From an uncultured Ignavibacteria bacterium (GTDB lineage Bacteria > Bacteroidota > Ignavibacteria > Ignavibacteriales > Ignavibacteriaceae), in the NCBI GenBank assembly GCA_937996765.1, contig CALKUG010000414.1, positions 1 to 24,379 on the forward strand: 24,379 nucleotides of DNA. Direction: 5' to 3'. Positions 6,531 to 14,536 of this stretch are shown here, piece by piece. The translations under genes were made by a program, and so were the position numbers. Position 1 is the stretch's first letter. Every line of letters starts with the position of its first letter. Below the pieces are notes generated by a model. It made no database searches. It was given only the letters and a program-made list of their open reading frames with translations, and was not told where the DNA came from.

Positions 6531-8390
6531 ATGGATAGACAGTCAACAATAGGTTTTGTACTCATCGGTTTGGTTTTTATGGCGTGGCTTTATTTTACAT
6601 CCCCCACACCCGACCAGACAAAAAAACCGGCTACCAAAGCCGATTCAACTCAAGTTGCACAAAAAACTGAGCAACAAAAAGTTGCAACCGAAGATCAAAC
6701 TGAGCAAAAGCCTCAAGCTGCAAGCGGCTCGGAACAGATTTATTCAAAGATTCCCGAACAAATCATTACTTTAGAGACCGACAAAGTAATTTACGAGTTT
6801 TCGAACATCGGGGGTAATTTTCAAAAGGTTTATCTTAAGAATTATAAAAATTGGTACGACGAAAACCTTCCGGATAGCGCATCGGTATATCAGTCGTCTG
6901 TCCAGCTGTTACGCTTTTCACGTGGCTCAAGTTTTCAACTCGAGTTTCTTACCGGCGAAGGTAAAAAGTTTATCACCGGCGAGGTACCTTTTACTGCAAA
7001 CTTAGAAAAAAACTATTACAGAATTTCCGGAAACGACTCACTCAAACTTTCTTATACGCACCGTATCGATTCTACTAAATCGATAGTGCTCAACTATACC
7101 CTTAAGGGTCAAGATTACGATTTAGATTACTCGTTCGACTTACATAATCTTAATAATTTTATAAGCGGCGGTAATTACGATTTAGTTTGGACCGGCGGAA
7201 TACGTTTGGTTGAAGAAAATTCGGTTGACGAAGCAAACTTTTCGAATGCAAGCGTTTTGTACGGTGGTGAACAAGTAATAGTACAAGCAAAGGCAGGAAG
7301 CGACCCCGTTAAGGAGAATTTTACAGGGAAGGTTGATTGGATAACCGTTCGTAATAAATATTTTGCTACTATTATCGCACCCGAAAAGCCGGGCGAAATT
7401 GAGAGTGCCTTTATTGAAGGTAAAGCTGCTCAGAATCCCCAAACGCAGGCGGTAACAAAGGGTTATGAACTCAGGTTAAAAATGCCTTTTGACAATCAGA
7501 TCCATAGCGATAAAAAATTCCTTCTCTACGTTGGACCAGTGGCATACGACACTCTTAAAGCATATAATAAAGAGTTTGAAAAAATTGTTGACTTTGGGTC
7601 GTTTTTTGGTCTCAAATTTGTAATTCGCCCCATAGCCGAATACTTATTTTTACCTATTTTCACGTTTTTACACTATTTTATACCTAATTATGGGTTGGTA
7701 ATTATTGTATTTGCGCTTATCATTAAACTACTGTTGCAACCCCTTTCGGGAGGCCAGCTTAATTCTATGCGCAAAATGACGATGCTGCAACCCAAAATCA
7801 CGGAAATAAAAGAAAAATTCCCCGATGATATGCAGCGGCAACAAAGCGAGACCATGAAATTGTATTCAACGTACGGAATAAATCCGGCAAGCGGATGCCT
7901 ACCTATGTTGCTACAAATGCCGATATTTATTGCGTTTTGGGGACTTTTCCAAACAGCAATAGAATTAAGGCATCAGCCATTTATTGGATATATAAATGAC
8001 CTTTCTCGTCCTGATGTTTTAATTAACTTACCGTTTACAATTCCCATGTTTGGTGTCCATCAGATAAGCGGCTTGGCATTGTTAGTAGGTGTATCGCAGT
8101 TCTTCCAATCAAAAATGACTGTAAAAGACCCACAACAGGCAGCAATGGTTTATATGATGCCGGCAATGATGACTTTGTTATTTATGACGTTTCCTTCGGG
8201 TTTAAACTTGTATTACTTTGTGTTTAACCTACTTTCAATAGCACAAATGGTATATTTGAATAAGTATGCAAAGCCCATTGAATTAGTACCAATTCCGGAA
8301 AAAGACCGTAAGAAGGGATTTTTACAATCACTTTCCGAGAAAGCTCAAAAAGCTGCAGAAGAGCAGCAAAAAGCCAAAAAAAGAAAATAA
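6531..8390 (+). CDS. yidC: Membrane protein insertase YidC
   Basis: Inner-membrane insertase and chaperone for Sec-dependent and Sec-independent proteins. It has 619 aa, of the long Gram-negative type. TM1 is at residues 7-22, followed by a Lys/Gln/Thr-rich linker (28-65) and a periplasmic beta domain (about 75-340). The conserved OxaA core spans about 355-580, with hydrophobic segments near 365-403, 455-478, 510-525 and 535-578. K399 in ALIIKLLLQPL lies at the position of the groove arginine of other YidC proteins. The C-terminus is a Lys/Gln/Glu tail (EEQQKAKKRK) like those that contact ribosomes. It has no clear Shine-Dalgarno. It sits in the standard rpmH-rnpA-yidD-yidC order. Confidence 0.97.
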   Translation: MDRQSTIGFVLIGLVFMAWLYFTSPTPDQTKKPATKADSTQVAQKTEQQKVATEDQTEQKPQAASGSEQIYSKIPEQIITLETDKVIYEFSNIGGNFQKVYLKNYKNWYDENLPDSASVYQSSVQLLRFSRGSSFQLEFLTGEGKKFITGEVPFTANLEKNYYRISGNDSLKLSYTHRIDSTKSIVLNYTLKGQDYDLDYSFDLHNLNNFISGGNYDLVWTGGIRLVEENSVDEANFSNASVLYGGEQVIVQAKAGSDPVKENFTGKVDWITVRNKYFATIIAPEKPGEIESAFIEGKAAQNPQTQAVTKGYELRLKMPFDNQIHSDKKFLLYVGPVAYDTLKAYNKEFEKIVDFGSFFGLKFVIRPIAEYLFLPIFTFLHYFIPNYGLVIIVFALIIKLLLQPLSGGQLNSMRKMTMLQPKITEIKEKFPDDMQRQQSETMKLYSTYGINPASGCLPMLLQMPIFIAFWGLFQTAIELRHQPFIGYINDLSRPDVLINLPFTIPMFGVHQISGLALLVGVSQFFQSKMTVKDPQQAAMVYMMPAMMTLLFMTFPSGLNLYYFVFNLLSIAQMVYLNKYAKPIELVPIPEKDRKKGFLQSLSEKAQKAAEEQQKAKKRK

Positions 8391-8394
8391 GTCT

Positions 8395-11163
8395 GTGAAA
8401 ATTTCGGGTAAATCACTTTACGAACAACGATTGTTTGGTTCGGTTAAGAGAATTATCATAATTCTTGTGGTGATTTTTTGTGGTTTGCCCGAGATTTTTG
8501 CTCAAACAAAGGATTCGTTAGAAACCTCATTCACTTATACATTTCGAACTCGTTCGCTCCCCCTCGGTTTAACCTACTCAGTTCCTACACATTATCCTAA
8601 ATCCGCATTAGTACTAAGTGGTGGCGGCGCACGCGGTTTGGCTCAAATAGGAGTTATTAAGGCTCTACGCCAATACGGAATTGAATTTGACCAAGTAGTG
8701 GGAACAAGCATGGGTAGTATTGTTGGGGGCCTGTATGCGGCAGGTTTTACACCCGATGAGATGGATTCTATTGCCCGAGAAACTGATTGGAGCGATTTAC
8801 TCTCTCTCGACAATAAAACAGACCGTAACGAGCTGTTTGTTGATCAAAAAGTAACCGAAGACAAAGCTGTAATAACACTTAGGCTCAACGGATTAAAAGC
8901 CGTGTTGCCTAATTCAATTAACGACGGACAAAAATTATTAAATTATTTTTCCATTCTCTCGTTCAGTGCGCCATTTAAAGTCAAAAATTCGTTTGACGAT
9001 TTACTCTACAGCTTTAGAGCGGTATGTACCGATTTAGAACGGGGAGAACCCGTAGTTCTTTCCTCCGGTTCAATAGCAGCAGCGTTTAGGGCAAGTAGCA
9101 GTGTTTCGTTTTTGCTTTCTCCGGTTCAATTAAATGATAAATTGCTTGTAGATGGAGGGTTGGTTGCCAATATTCCGGTTTCTATTGCACAGGAAGAAGG
9201 GTCAGAATATACCGTTGCGGTAAACTCTACAAGCCCTCTAAACGATTCAACTGCTTTAGAAGTACCTTGGATGGTTGCTGACCAAGTAGTTTCTATTCCA
9301 ATGCGATTAAACGATAAATTGCAAAAGGAAAAAGCTGATATTTTAATTACCCCTGAAATTGGAAAACATCTTTCCTCCGATTTTACCAAAATCGATTGGC
9401 TTGTTAACGAAGGGTATAACTCAACGCTTCCCGAAATTTATACTATAATGAAAGAGCGCGACTCACTCTTCCTCAAAAATGTTTCTCTTAGCAATCCAGG
9501 TTATGTACAAATTCGTTCAAATCGCTCACCTGAACAATTAGGTGATGCGTTAATCCAAGAGTATAAAAAGAGAGACTCCGTTTCTATTGCTGAAGTAATA
9601 GTGGATTTTTATTATTACTGCAACGACAATAACTACGCCCCCGTTGCAATTCAGTTTTATAAAAGTGAGTTGGGAAATGAGATAGAATTTAATGCAAAAA
9701 AACTTTCGGTTATAAACCTTGTTACTACTTCGGGAATAGAATTTATAAACGATTCGATTGTAACCGCAAAACTCAGCGAACTTACGGGTAAATACTACCG
9801 CCCGCTTGAAGTTTTATACGGAGTGGCTGCAGTGCTTGGTGAATATTCTCGCAGAGGAATGGCGCTTGCTACGGTAGAGGAATTACGTTTTAACGAAAAA
9901 ACGGGTGAGTTATACCTTTCGTTTACACAAGGCGATATATCAGAAATTGTAATTACCGGAAATGAAAAAACTAAAGAATCCGTAATACTCCGTGAGTTTC
10001 CGTTAAAAATCGGTGATGTTTATAACAGCGAACGGATGAGAGAGGGATTGGTTAATCTCAGGGCTGCTAATCTTTTTGAAAGTATAATTATTTCCGCAGA
10101 GCATGATAGCATAGGGAAAAATATATTATCAGTACACGTAATCGAAAAACCCTCAAGTCTGCTAAGAATTGGATTTAAAATTGAAAACGAGAACACGCCC
10201 CAAGTAAGTTTTGATCTGAGAGATAACAATCTTTTTGGTGGGGGAACAGAGCTGGGGGCATTATTTATGCTTAGTCCTCGTATTAACTCCGCCACAGTTG
10301 AACACAAGGCAAACAGATTGTTTAATACCTATCTTACTTACAAGTTGAAAGCGTATTATTCGCTCGAAGATTTTATAATGTATAAAGACGTTGCAACAAC
10401 ATCGGATAAAAGGTTTGACAGGGAAAAGGCTGGTGAATATCGCCAACAAAACTCTGGGTTAGCTTTTACGTTAGGATCGCAAGTTCGCAGATTTGGAACA
10501 TTAGGAGCTGAAATAATTTACGAGTTTTATAAAGGGTATAATCTCGAAAACAATGTTATTAGCGATTATGCTTTCCCGAATTTTGCGTTGCGCTTCTCTT
10601 TTGCCATTGATACAAGAGACGTTTATCCGTTTACTCGTAACGGAGTATATATAAAAGGATATCAAGAAACCGCTTATGCCACTTCGGGCGGGGCAGAAAT
10701 GTATTCCCTCATTGGGTTAGATTATAAGGGTTTTGTTTCTGTAAGTGATGAACAAACATTTAGTGGTAGTGTTAAAATGGGGTTTGGTGATAAAACTTTA
10801 CCATTAGCACGTCATTTTTCGATAGGTGGACAAAGCTCGTTTTTTGGAATGCGCCAAAATGAATTTCGCGGAAGACAGTTAATTCAAGGTTCAGTTGAGT
10901 ATAGAGCTAAGTTGCCAATTCAAATATTTTTCGATACTTATTTGGCATTCCGTTACGACATTGGTACGGTTTGGGAAGAACCCGAGCAAATACGCATAAA
11001 AGATTTTAGACATGGTGTTGGAACTACAGTTTCGTTCGATACACCCATTGGCCCTGCGGACTTTTCGTTTGGTAGGTCGTTTTTATTCACGCGAGATATC
11101 CCGCGCGACCCCACAACATGGGGGCCGGTATATTTTTATTTTAGCATCGGGTACTATTATTAG
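8395..11163 (+). CDS. Patatin-like phospholipase fused to POTRA and Omp85 barrel (type Vd-like)
   Basis: 922-aa exported protein. A signal peptide occupies residues 18-37, with cleavage likely after FAQ. The patatin domain (about 70-270) has the oxyanion loop SGGGARG (75-81), nucleophile motif GTSMG with S105, and catalytic Asp in DGG (D253), so the Ser-Asp dyad is intact. Two POTRA-like units follow (about 437-512 and 514-585; the second has ITGNEKTKESVILREFPLKIG). An Omp85/BamA-type beta-barrel runs from about 586 to the end, finishing ..FYFSIGYYY with an aromatic outer-membrane C-terminus. This resembles the type Vd autotransporter PlpD, an outer-membrane phospholipase. The GTG start lies 4 nt after the yidC stop, so it is co-transcribed with yidC. 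The substrate and whether the patatin is released are unknown. Confidence 0.9.
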   Translation: MKISGKSLYEQRLFGSVKRIIIILVVIFCGLPEIFAQTKDSLETSFTYTFRTRSLPLGLTYSVPTHYPKSALVLSGGGARGLAQIGVIKALRQYGIEFDQVVGTSMGSIVGGLYAAGFTPDEMDSIARETDWSDLLSLDNKTDRNELFVDQKVTEDKAVITLRLNGLKAVLPNSINDGQKLLNYFSILSFSAPFKVKNSFDDLLYSFRAVCTDLERGEPVVLSSGSIAAAFRASSSVSFLLSPVQLNDKLLVDGGLVANIPVSIAQEEGSEYTVAVNSTSPLNDSTALEVPWMVADQVVSIPMRLNDKLQKEKADILITPEIGKHLSSDFTKIDWLVNEGYNSTLPEIYTIMKERDSLFLKNVSLSNPGYVQIRSNRSPEQLGDALIQEYKKRDSVSIAEVIVDFYYYCNDNNYAPVAIQFYKSELGNEIEFNAKKLSVINLVTTSGIEFINDSIVTAKLSELTGKYYRPLEVLYGVAAVLGEYSRRGMALATVEELRFNEKTGELYLSFTQGDISEIVITGNEKTKESVILREFPLKIGDVYNSERMREGLVNLRAANLFESIIISAEHDSIGKNILSVHVIEKPSSLLRIGFKIENENTPQVSFDLRDNNLFGGGTELGALFMLSPRINSATVEHKANRLFNTYLTYKLKAYYSLEDFIMYKDVATTSDKRFDREKAGEYRQQNSGLAFTLGSQVRRFGTLGAEIIYEFYKGYNLENNVISDYAFPNFALRFSFAIDTRDVYPFTRNGVYIKGYQETAYATSGGAEMYSLIGLDYKGFVSVSDEQTFSGSVKMGFGDKTLPLARHFSIGGQSSFFGMRQNEFRGRQLIQGSVEYRAKLPIQIFFDTYLAFRYDIGTVWEEPEQIRIKDFRHGVGTTVSFDTPIGPADFSFGRSFLFTRDIPRDPTTWGPVYFYFSIGYYY

Positions 11164-11273
11164 ATACCAGACATCGAGAGATGAGTAAAAATTTCTCGTT
11201 GTAAAGGAGATAATAAACAGTTAACTTGTGGTGTTAAAAGTTTTTTTTATTAACATTTTATCCGGAGAGGGTA

Positions 11274-12320
11274 ATGATAGAGAAAATCAGAGAGTATTTA
11301 GGTTCAGAAGCAGACTATTTACTTAACCATACAGCAAAAGTATCAAAAGACAGCATATACCTTCCTAACCCTAACTCGGTTAGCGAAATATTTGGACAAT
11401 CAGATAGAAGTATCAGGGTTATGAAAAACCTTGAATGGATTAACAACACAGGTAGATTGGCCGGAACAGGTTTTATGTCTATTCTTCCAGTTGACCAAGG
11501 CATAGAACATTCGGCTGGTGCATCGTTTGCCCCTAACCCGGTGTACTTTGATCCTGAAAACATTGTAAAATTAGCAATCGAAGGCGGATGTAACGCAGTT
11601 GCTTCAACTTCAGGAGCTCTCGCACTTGTTGCCCGCAAATATGCACACAAAATTCCTTTTGTTCTTAAAGTTAACCACAATGAGTTGTTAACTTATCCTA
11701 ACAAATTCGATCAAATTATGTTCGCTAATGTTCAATCAGCTTACGATATGGGCTGTGCAGCAATTGGAGCAACAATTTATTTTGGTTCCGAAGAAAGCAC
11801 TCGCCAAATTCAAGAAGTAAGCGAAGCTTTTGACTATGCTCACGAGCTTGGAATGGCAACCATTTTATGGTGCTACACCCGTAACAACGCTTTTAAAGCT
11901 GACAAAGATTATCATGTATCGGCAGATTTAACTGGTCAAGCTAATCACCTTGGCGTTACCATTAAAGCAGATATCATTAAACAGAAACTCCCTGAAAACA
12001 ACGGTGGATATTTAGCGGTAAAATTTGGTAAAACACATCCAAAAGTTTACAGCGAACTTTCATCCGACCATCCAATTGATTTGACCCGTTACCAGGTAAT
12101 TAATAATTACATGGGCAAAATTGGTTTAATTAATTCCGGTGGCGCTTCCGGCGACAACGATTTTGCTGAAGCAGTTAAAACAGCTGTAATCAACAAAAGA
12201 GCCGGCGGTATGGGTTTAATTTCAGGCCGTAAAGCTTTCCAACGTCCTATGAGCGAAGGTGTTGAACTCCTTAACCTCATACAAGATGTTTACCTCGAAA
12301 AAGAAGTTACCATCGCGTAA
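11274..12320 (+). CDS. fbaB: Class I fructose-bisphosphate aldolase (FbaB/DhnA type)
   Basis: Cleaves fructose-1,6-bisphosphate to DHAP and glyceraldehyde-3-phosphate through a Schiff-base lysine, in glycolysis or gluconeogenesis. At 348 aa it closely resembles my recollection of E. coli FbaB along its whole length: NTGRLAGTG, SILPVDQGIEHSAGASFA, GATIYFGSEES, YHVSADLTGQANHL, ADIIKQK, INSGGASG, INKRAGGMGLI and a terminal ITIA-like end (VTIA). K236 in ADIIKQK is the probable Schiff-base residue, by alignment from memory. The ATG has GGAGAGG about 5 nt upstream. It stands alone, with 110 nt before it and a strong terminator after it. Confidence 0.95.
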   Translation: MIEKIREYLGSEADYLLNHTAKVSKDSIYLPNPNSVSEIFGQSDRSIRVMKNLEWINNTGRLAGTGFMSILPVDQGIEHSAGASFAPNPVYFDPENIVKLAIEGGCNAVASTSGALALVARKYAHKIPFVLKVNHNELLTYPNKFDQIMFANVQSAYDMGCAAIGATIYFGSEESTRQIQEVSEAFDYAHELGMATILWCYTRNNAFKADKDYHVSADLTGQANHLGVTIKADIIKQKLPENNGGYLAVKFGKTHPKVYSELSSDHPIDLTRYQVINNYMGKIGLINSGGASGDNDFAEAVKTAVINKRAGGMGLISGRKAFQRPMSEGVELLNLIQDVYLEKEVTIA

Positions 12321-12343
12321 ATTCAATTTCATGGTTTAAAACT

Positions 12344-12373
12344 AAAAAGGTCGCCATTTGGCGACCTTTTTTT
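12344..12373. terminator. Bidirectional rho-independent terminator (fbaB / cytochrome c)
   Basis: The stem AAAAAGGTCGCC / GGCGACCTTTTT (12344-12355 and 12360-12371) has a 4-nt ATTT loop. It is followed by T on the plus strand and preceded by A's that read as T's on the minus strand. It lies between convergent fbaB and the cytochrome gene and can end both. Confidence 0.92.
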
Positions 12374-12387
12374 ATGTTAAACTGAAA

Positions 12388-12831
12388 TTATTTTCCTTCA
12401 AGAAGGTAATCGGCAACTTTTCCAATTTGTTTAACAGAATGCTGTCCGTAAGAAGGCATAATAATACCGCGATATTTCTCTTTATACTTCTTAAATCGGT
12501 CTTGGTCCATAAAGGAATTGGGATTCCGCAGATAATTAATAAGCTTATCTCTATCATAAAAAGACGAAAGATTTGCTAAAGCAGGAGCCATTGTTGTACC
12601 TTCAAGATTGCCACCGTGACAGGTTTTACAACCCCAATCGTTAATCAAGTCAAGCCCTGACAATTCTTGTGCATCCATAGTGCCACCTTGGTTCATTGTA
12701 TCACCAGTTGACTCCTGGGGGTTGTAACTTGCACCGTACCCGATGTTGGGGTCGGTTGTAAAAGATTGCAATAAAAACAACAAAACAAATGCACCGAGAA
12801 AACCGGCAACCCAAATCTGCGCTTTTGTCAT
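12388..12831 (-). CDS. Membrane-anchored monohaem c-type cytochrome
   Basis: 147-aa electron carrier. An uncleaved N-terminal TM anchor or signal (residues 6-22, IWVAGFLGAFVLLFLLQ) is followed by a Gly/Ser/Met-rich linker, then one cytochrome c fold (about 55-147). The haem site is CKTCH (68-72). M125 in GIIMPSYG is the likely axial Met, giving His/Met ligation. The redox partner cannot be told from the sequence. The ATG has AGGAT upstream, 20 nt after the amidase stop, so the two genes probably share a transcript. No oxidase or reductase gene lies nearby. Confidence 0.88.
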   Translation of the reverse strand: MTKAQIWVAGFLGAFVLLFLLQSFTTDPNIGYGASYNPQESTGDTMNQGGTMDAQELSGLDLINDWGCKTCHGGNLEGTTMAPALANLSSFYDRDKLINYLRNPNSFMDQDRFKKYKEKYRGIIMPSYGQHSVKQIGKVADYLLEGK

Positions 12832-12851
12832 ACGTATCCTATTTTATAATT

Positions 12852-14411
12852 TTAATCCTGCTGTGATGTGTAAAAAGATTTATAATCTTTTATTGCTTCA
12901 AAAATTGATTTTGCAATCTCCTGCCGACCTTTGTCGGAGGCCAAATACTCAGCATCTTTACTGTTAGATAAAAACCCGGACTCAATTAAAATACCGGGCA
13001 TAGAAGCACCCACTAAAACATAAAACCCGGCTTGCTTAACGCCTCGCGAAGTGAGAGCGGTTTGTTTACGAAAGTGTTTGTCGAGTAGTCCGCCAAACTG
13101 CTCTGAGTAAGTCATATAAGCAGAATGTGCCATGCTTACCAAAATAAAATTCTCGTCGGTAAGCTGTTTATAGTTTTCGGGGTTATCCTCATACTTTATA
13201 ACATTGTTTTCTATCTCCGCTATAGAAATAGCATCTTGAGTTTTACCGGGGCGTAAAAGATAGAACTCAAATCCTGTGGCCCTACTTTCTCTATCGGGGG
13301 TGCTGTTACAATGTATCGAAATAAACAACTTGCCTTTATTCTCGTTAGCAATTTTACCGCGTTTATAAAGCTCAACAAAAGTATCGTCGTCGCGGGTATA
13401 GACAATTTTTAAATCGGGCAAATTCTTTTTTAACAGCTCCCCTAATTTAAGGGCAATATCTAAGTTAACATCTTTTTCTTTGGTTTTATTTATACCAATT
13501 GCTCCTGCATCCTTACCCCCATGGCCGGGGTCAATAACAACTACATCAAAGTTGTAATCTTTTTTTACTTTATCGCCTTCTGCTTTACCAAAGCTTTTGC
13601 TGTGAAGGGTTATTAACAACTTTTTTCGACTACTTCCTTCGGGGAATACCTCATAAGCTGCTAAATCTTCAGTGGCGCTAATGGTTATTTCGGTTCCTTG
13701 CAGTAAGTTGGTTACCTTAACGTTTTTTACCAAACCCTTAGTTATAATTCCCGAAAATTTATTCTCTTCGGCACGTATTCCTCGCAAACGGATTACAACA
13801 GTATTGTTGTTGAGTGTATCGCGGTAACGCTCAATAGGTTCTTTGGTGGTAATATGGATCAACGTGCCATTGGCAAGCTCTTGTATCGAAATAGATTCAA
13901 CGGTATTTTTCTCTGGAGAAGTTGTTGGAGTTTGATTCTGCTTTTCTTCTGTCTTCTTAAGTGTCTCCGGCTCACGCTTTGTGATTTCAGGAGTTTTTGC
14001 AGGGGAAATTTCAGTACCCTTAAGAGCTTGTTCAATAATGGGTTTTGAAGATTGAAAGGGGATGTAGATAGTATTTCTGAAAAGTTTTGCCGAAACGGGT
14101 AATTGAATGATAACGCGCTCGCCCGAGGGTTTTTCGTTAACTACGATATAGGGGTTGTTGGCAGCAAATACAAGGTTTACACCTGAGAATTTTATCTCAA
14201 TTTTATTTCTTTCGAAATTGTAGAAATATTTTAATTTTGCTTTGTCCGAAAGGTCTTTAACGTCTATATGAAGAATTCCGTCAAAATACAACGAAGCAAC
14301 TTCATAGGAAGCCGCATTTAATACCACAGTAGATTTCTTTTGGGCATACACCGTTTGAAAACATAACTGTAGAATAAAAAAGAGTAAAATAATGAAGCGA
14401 GAGTTAAACAA
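12852..14411 (-). CDS. N-acetylmuramoyl-L-alanine amidase (AmiC type) with AMIN-like region
   Basis: Periplasmic zinc amidase that cuts the MurNAc-L-Ala bond during septal peptidoglycan splitting. 519 aa. A signal peptide spans residues 1-23 (cut near VYA-QK). Then come a beta-rich region (28-130), a Pro/Thr/Lys linker (135-170), an AMIN-like beta domain (173-272) and an Amidase_3 domain (289-515). The zinc ligands and catalytic residues are H297 (DPGHGG), E312, H367 (SIHCNS) and E477 (LIESGF). The segment 385-450 before the last strand is the right place for the inhibitory helix of AmiA/B/C enzymes, which EnvC-type activators displace (inference). The only possible start is a TTG at 14411 without a Shine-Dalgarno; a stop codon lies seven codons upstream. 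Confidence 0.93.
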   Translation of the reverse strand: MFNSRFIILLFFILQLCFQTVYAQKKSTVVLNAASYEVASLYFDGILHIDVKDLSDKAKLKYFYNFERNKIEIKFSGVNLVFAANNPYIVVNEKPSGERVIIQLPVSAKLFRNTIYIPFQSSKPIIEQALKGTEISPAKTPEITKREPETLKKTEEKQNQTPTTSPEKNTVESISIQELANGTLIHITTKEPIERYRDTLNNNTVVIRLRGIRAEENKFSGIITKGLVKNVKVTNLLQGTEITISATEDLAAYEVFPEGSSRKKLLITLHSKSFGKAEGDKVKKDYNFDVVVIDPGHGGKDAGAIGINKTKEKDVNLDIALKLGELLKKNLPDLKIVYTRDDDTFVELYKRGKIANENKGKLFISIHCNSTPDRESRATGFEFYLLRPGKTQDAISIAEIENNVIKYEDNPENYKQLTDENFILVSMAHSAYMTYSEQFGGLLDKHFRKQTALTSRGVKQAGFYVLVGASMPGILIESGFLSNSKDAEYLASDKGRQEIAKSIFEAIKDYKSFYTSQQD

Positions 14412-14442
14412 GCTTAACGATACCCGAGGTTAAACAACACTA

Positions 14443-14458
14443 CAAAAATACAAAGTTA
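14443..14458 (-). promoter_or_regulatory. Candidate -7 elements upstream of the amidase gene
   Basis: Read on the minus strand, TATTTTTG (14443-14450) and TAACTTTG (14451-14458) are two overlapping-region matches to TAnnTTTG, 30-45 nt before the start codon. No convincing -33 TTTG is placed for either, so this is weak. Confidence 0.3.
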
Positions 14459-14475
14459 GATACTAAATATGGTGT

Positions 14476-14514
14476 AAAAAAAAGCCACTTTGTTTAATGA
14501 AAACAAAGTGGCTT
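14476..14514 (-). terminator. Rho-independent terminator of the GT2/miaA operon
   Basis: The 14-bp perfect stem AAGCCACTTTGTTT / AAACAAAGTGGCTT (14482-14495 and 14501-14514) has a 5-nt loop. On the minus strand it runs into eight T's (A run 14476-14483). It lies 22 nt after the glycosyltransferase stop and just before the amidase promoter region. Confidence 0.92.
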
Positions 14515-14536
14515 CCAAAGTTAAAGTACAATAGAA

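Noticed and set aside
11175..11205. Possible terminator hairpin after the patatin-Omp85 gene (CGAGA...TCTCG)
   Set aside because: Only a 5-bp stem with a large loop and no T tract.
11315..11680. 121-codon open frame antisense to fbaB
   Set aside because: Shadow of a highly conserved aldolase gene; no domain features.
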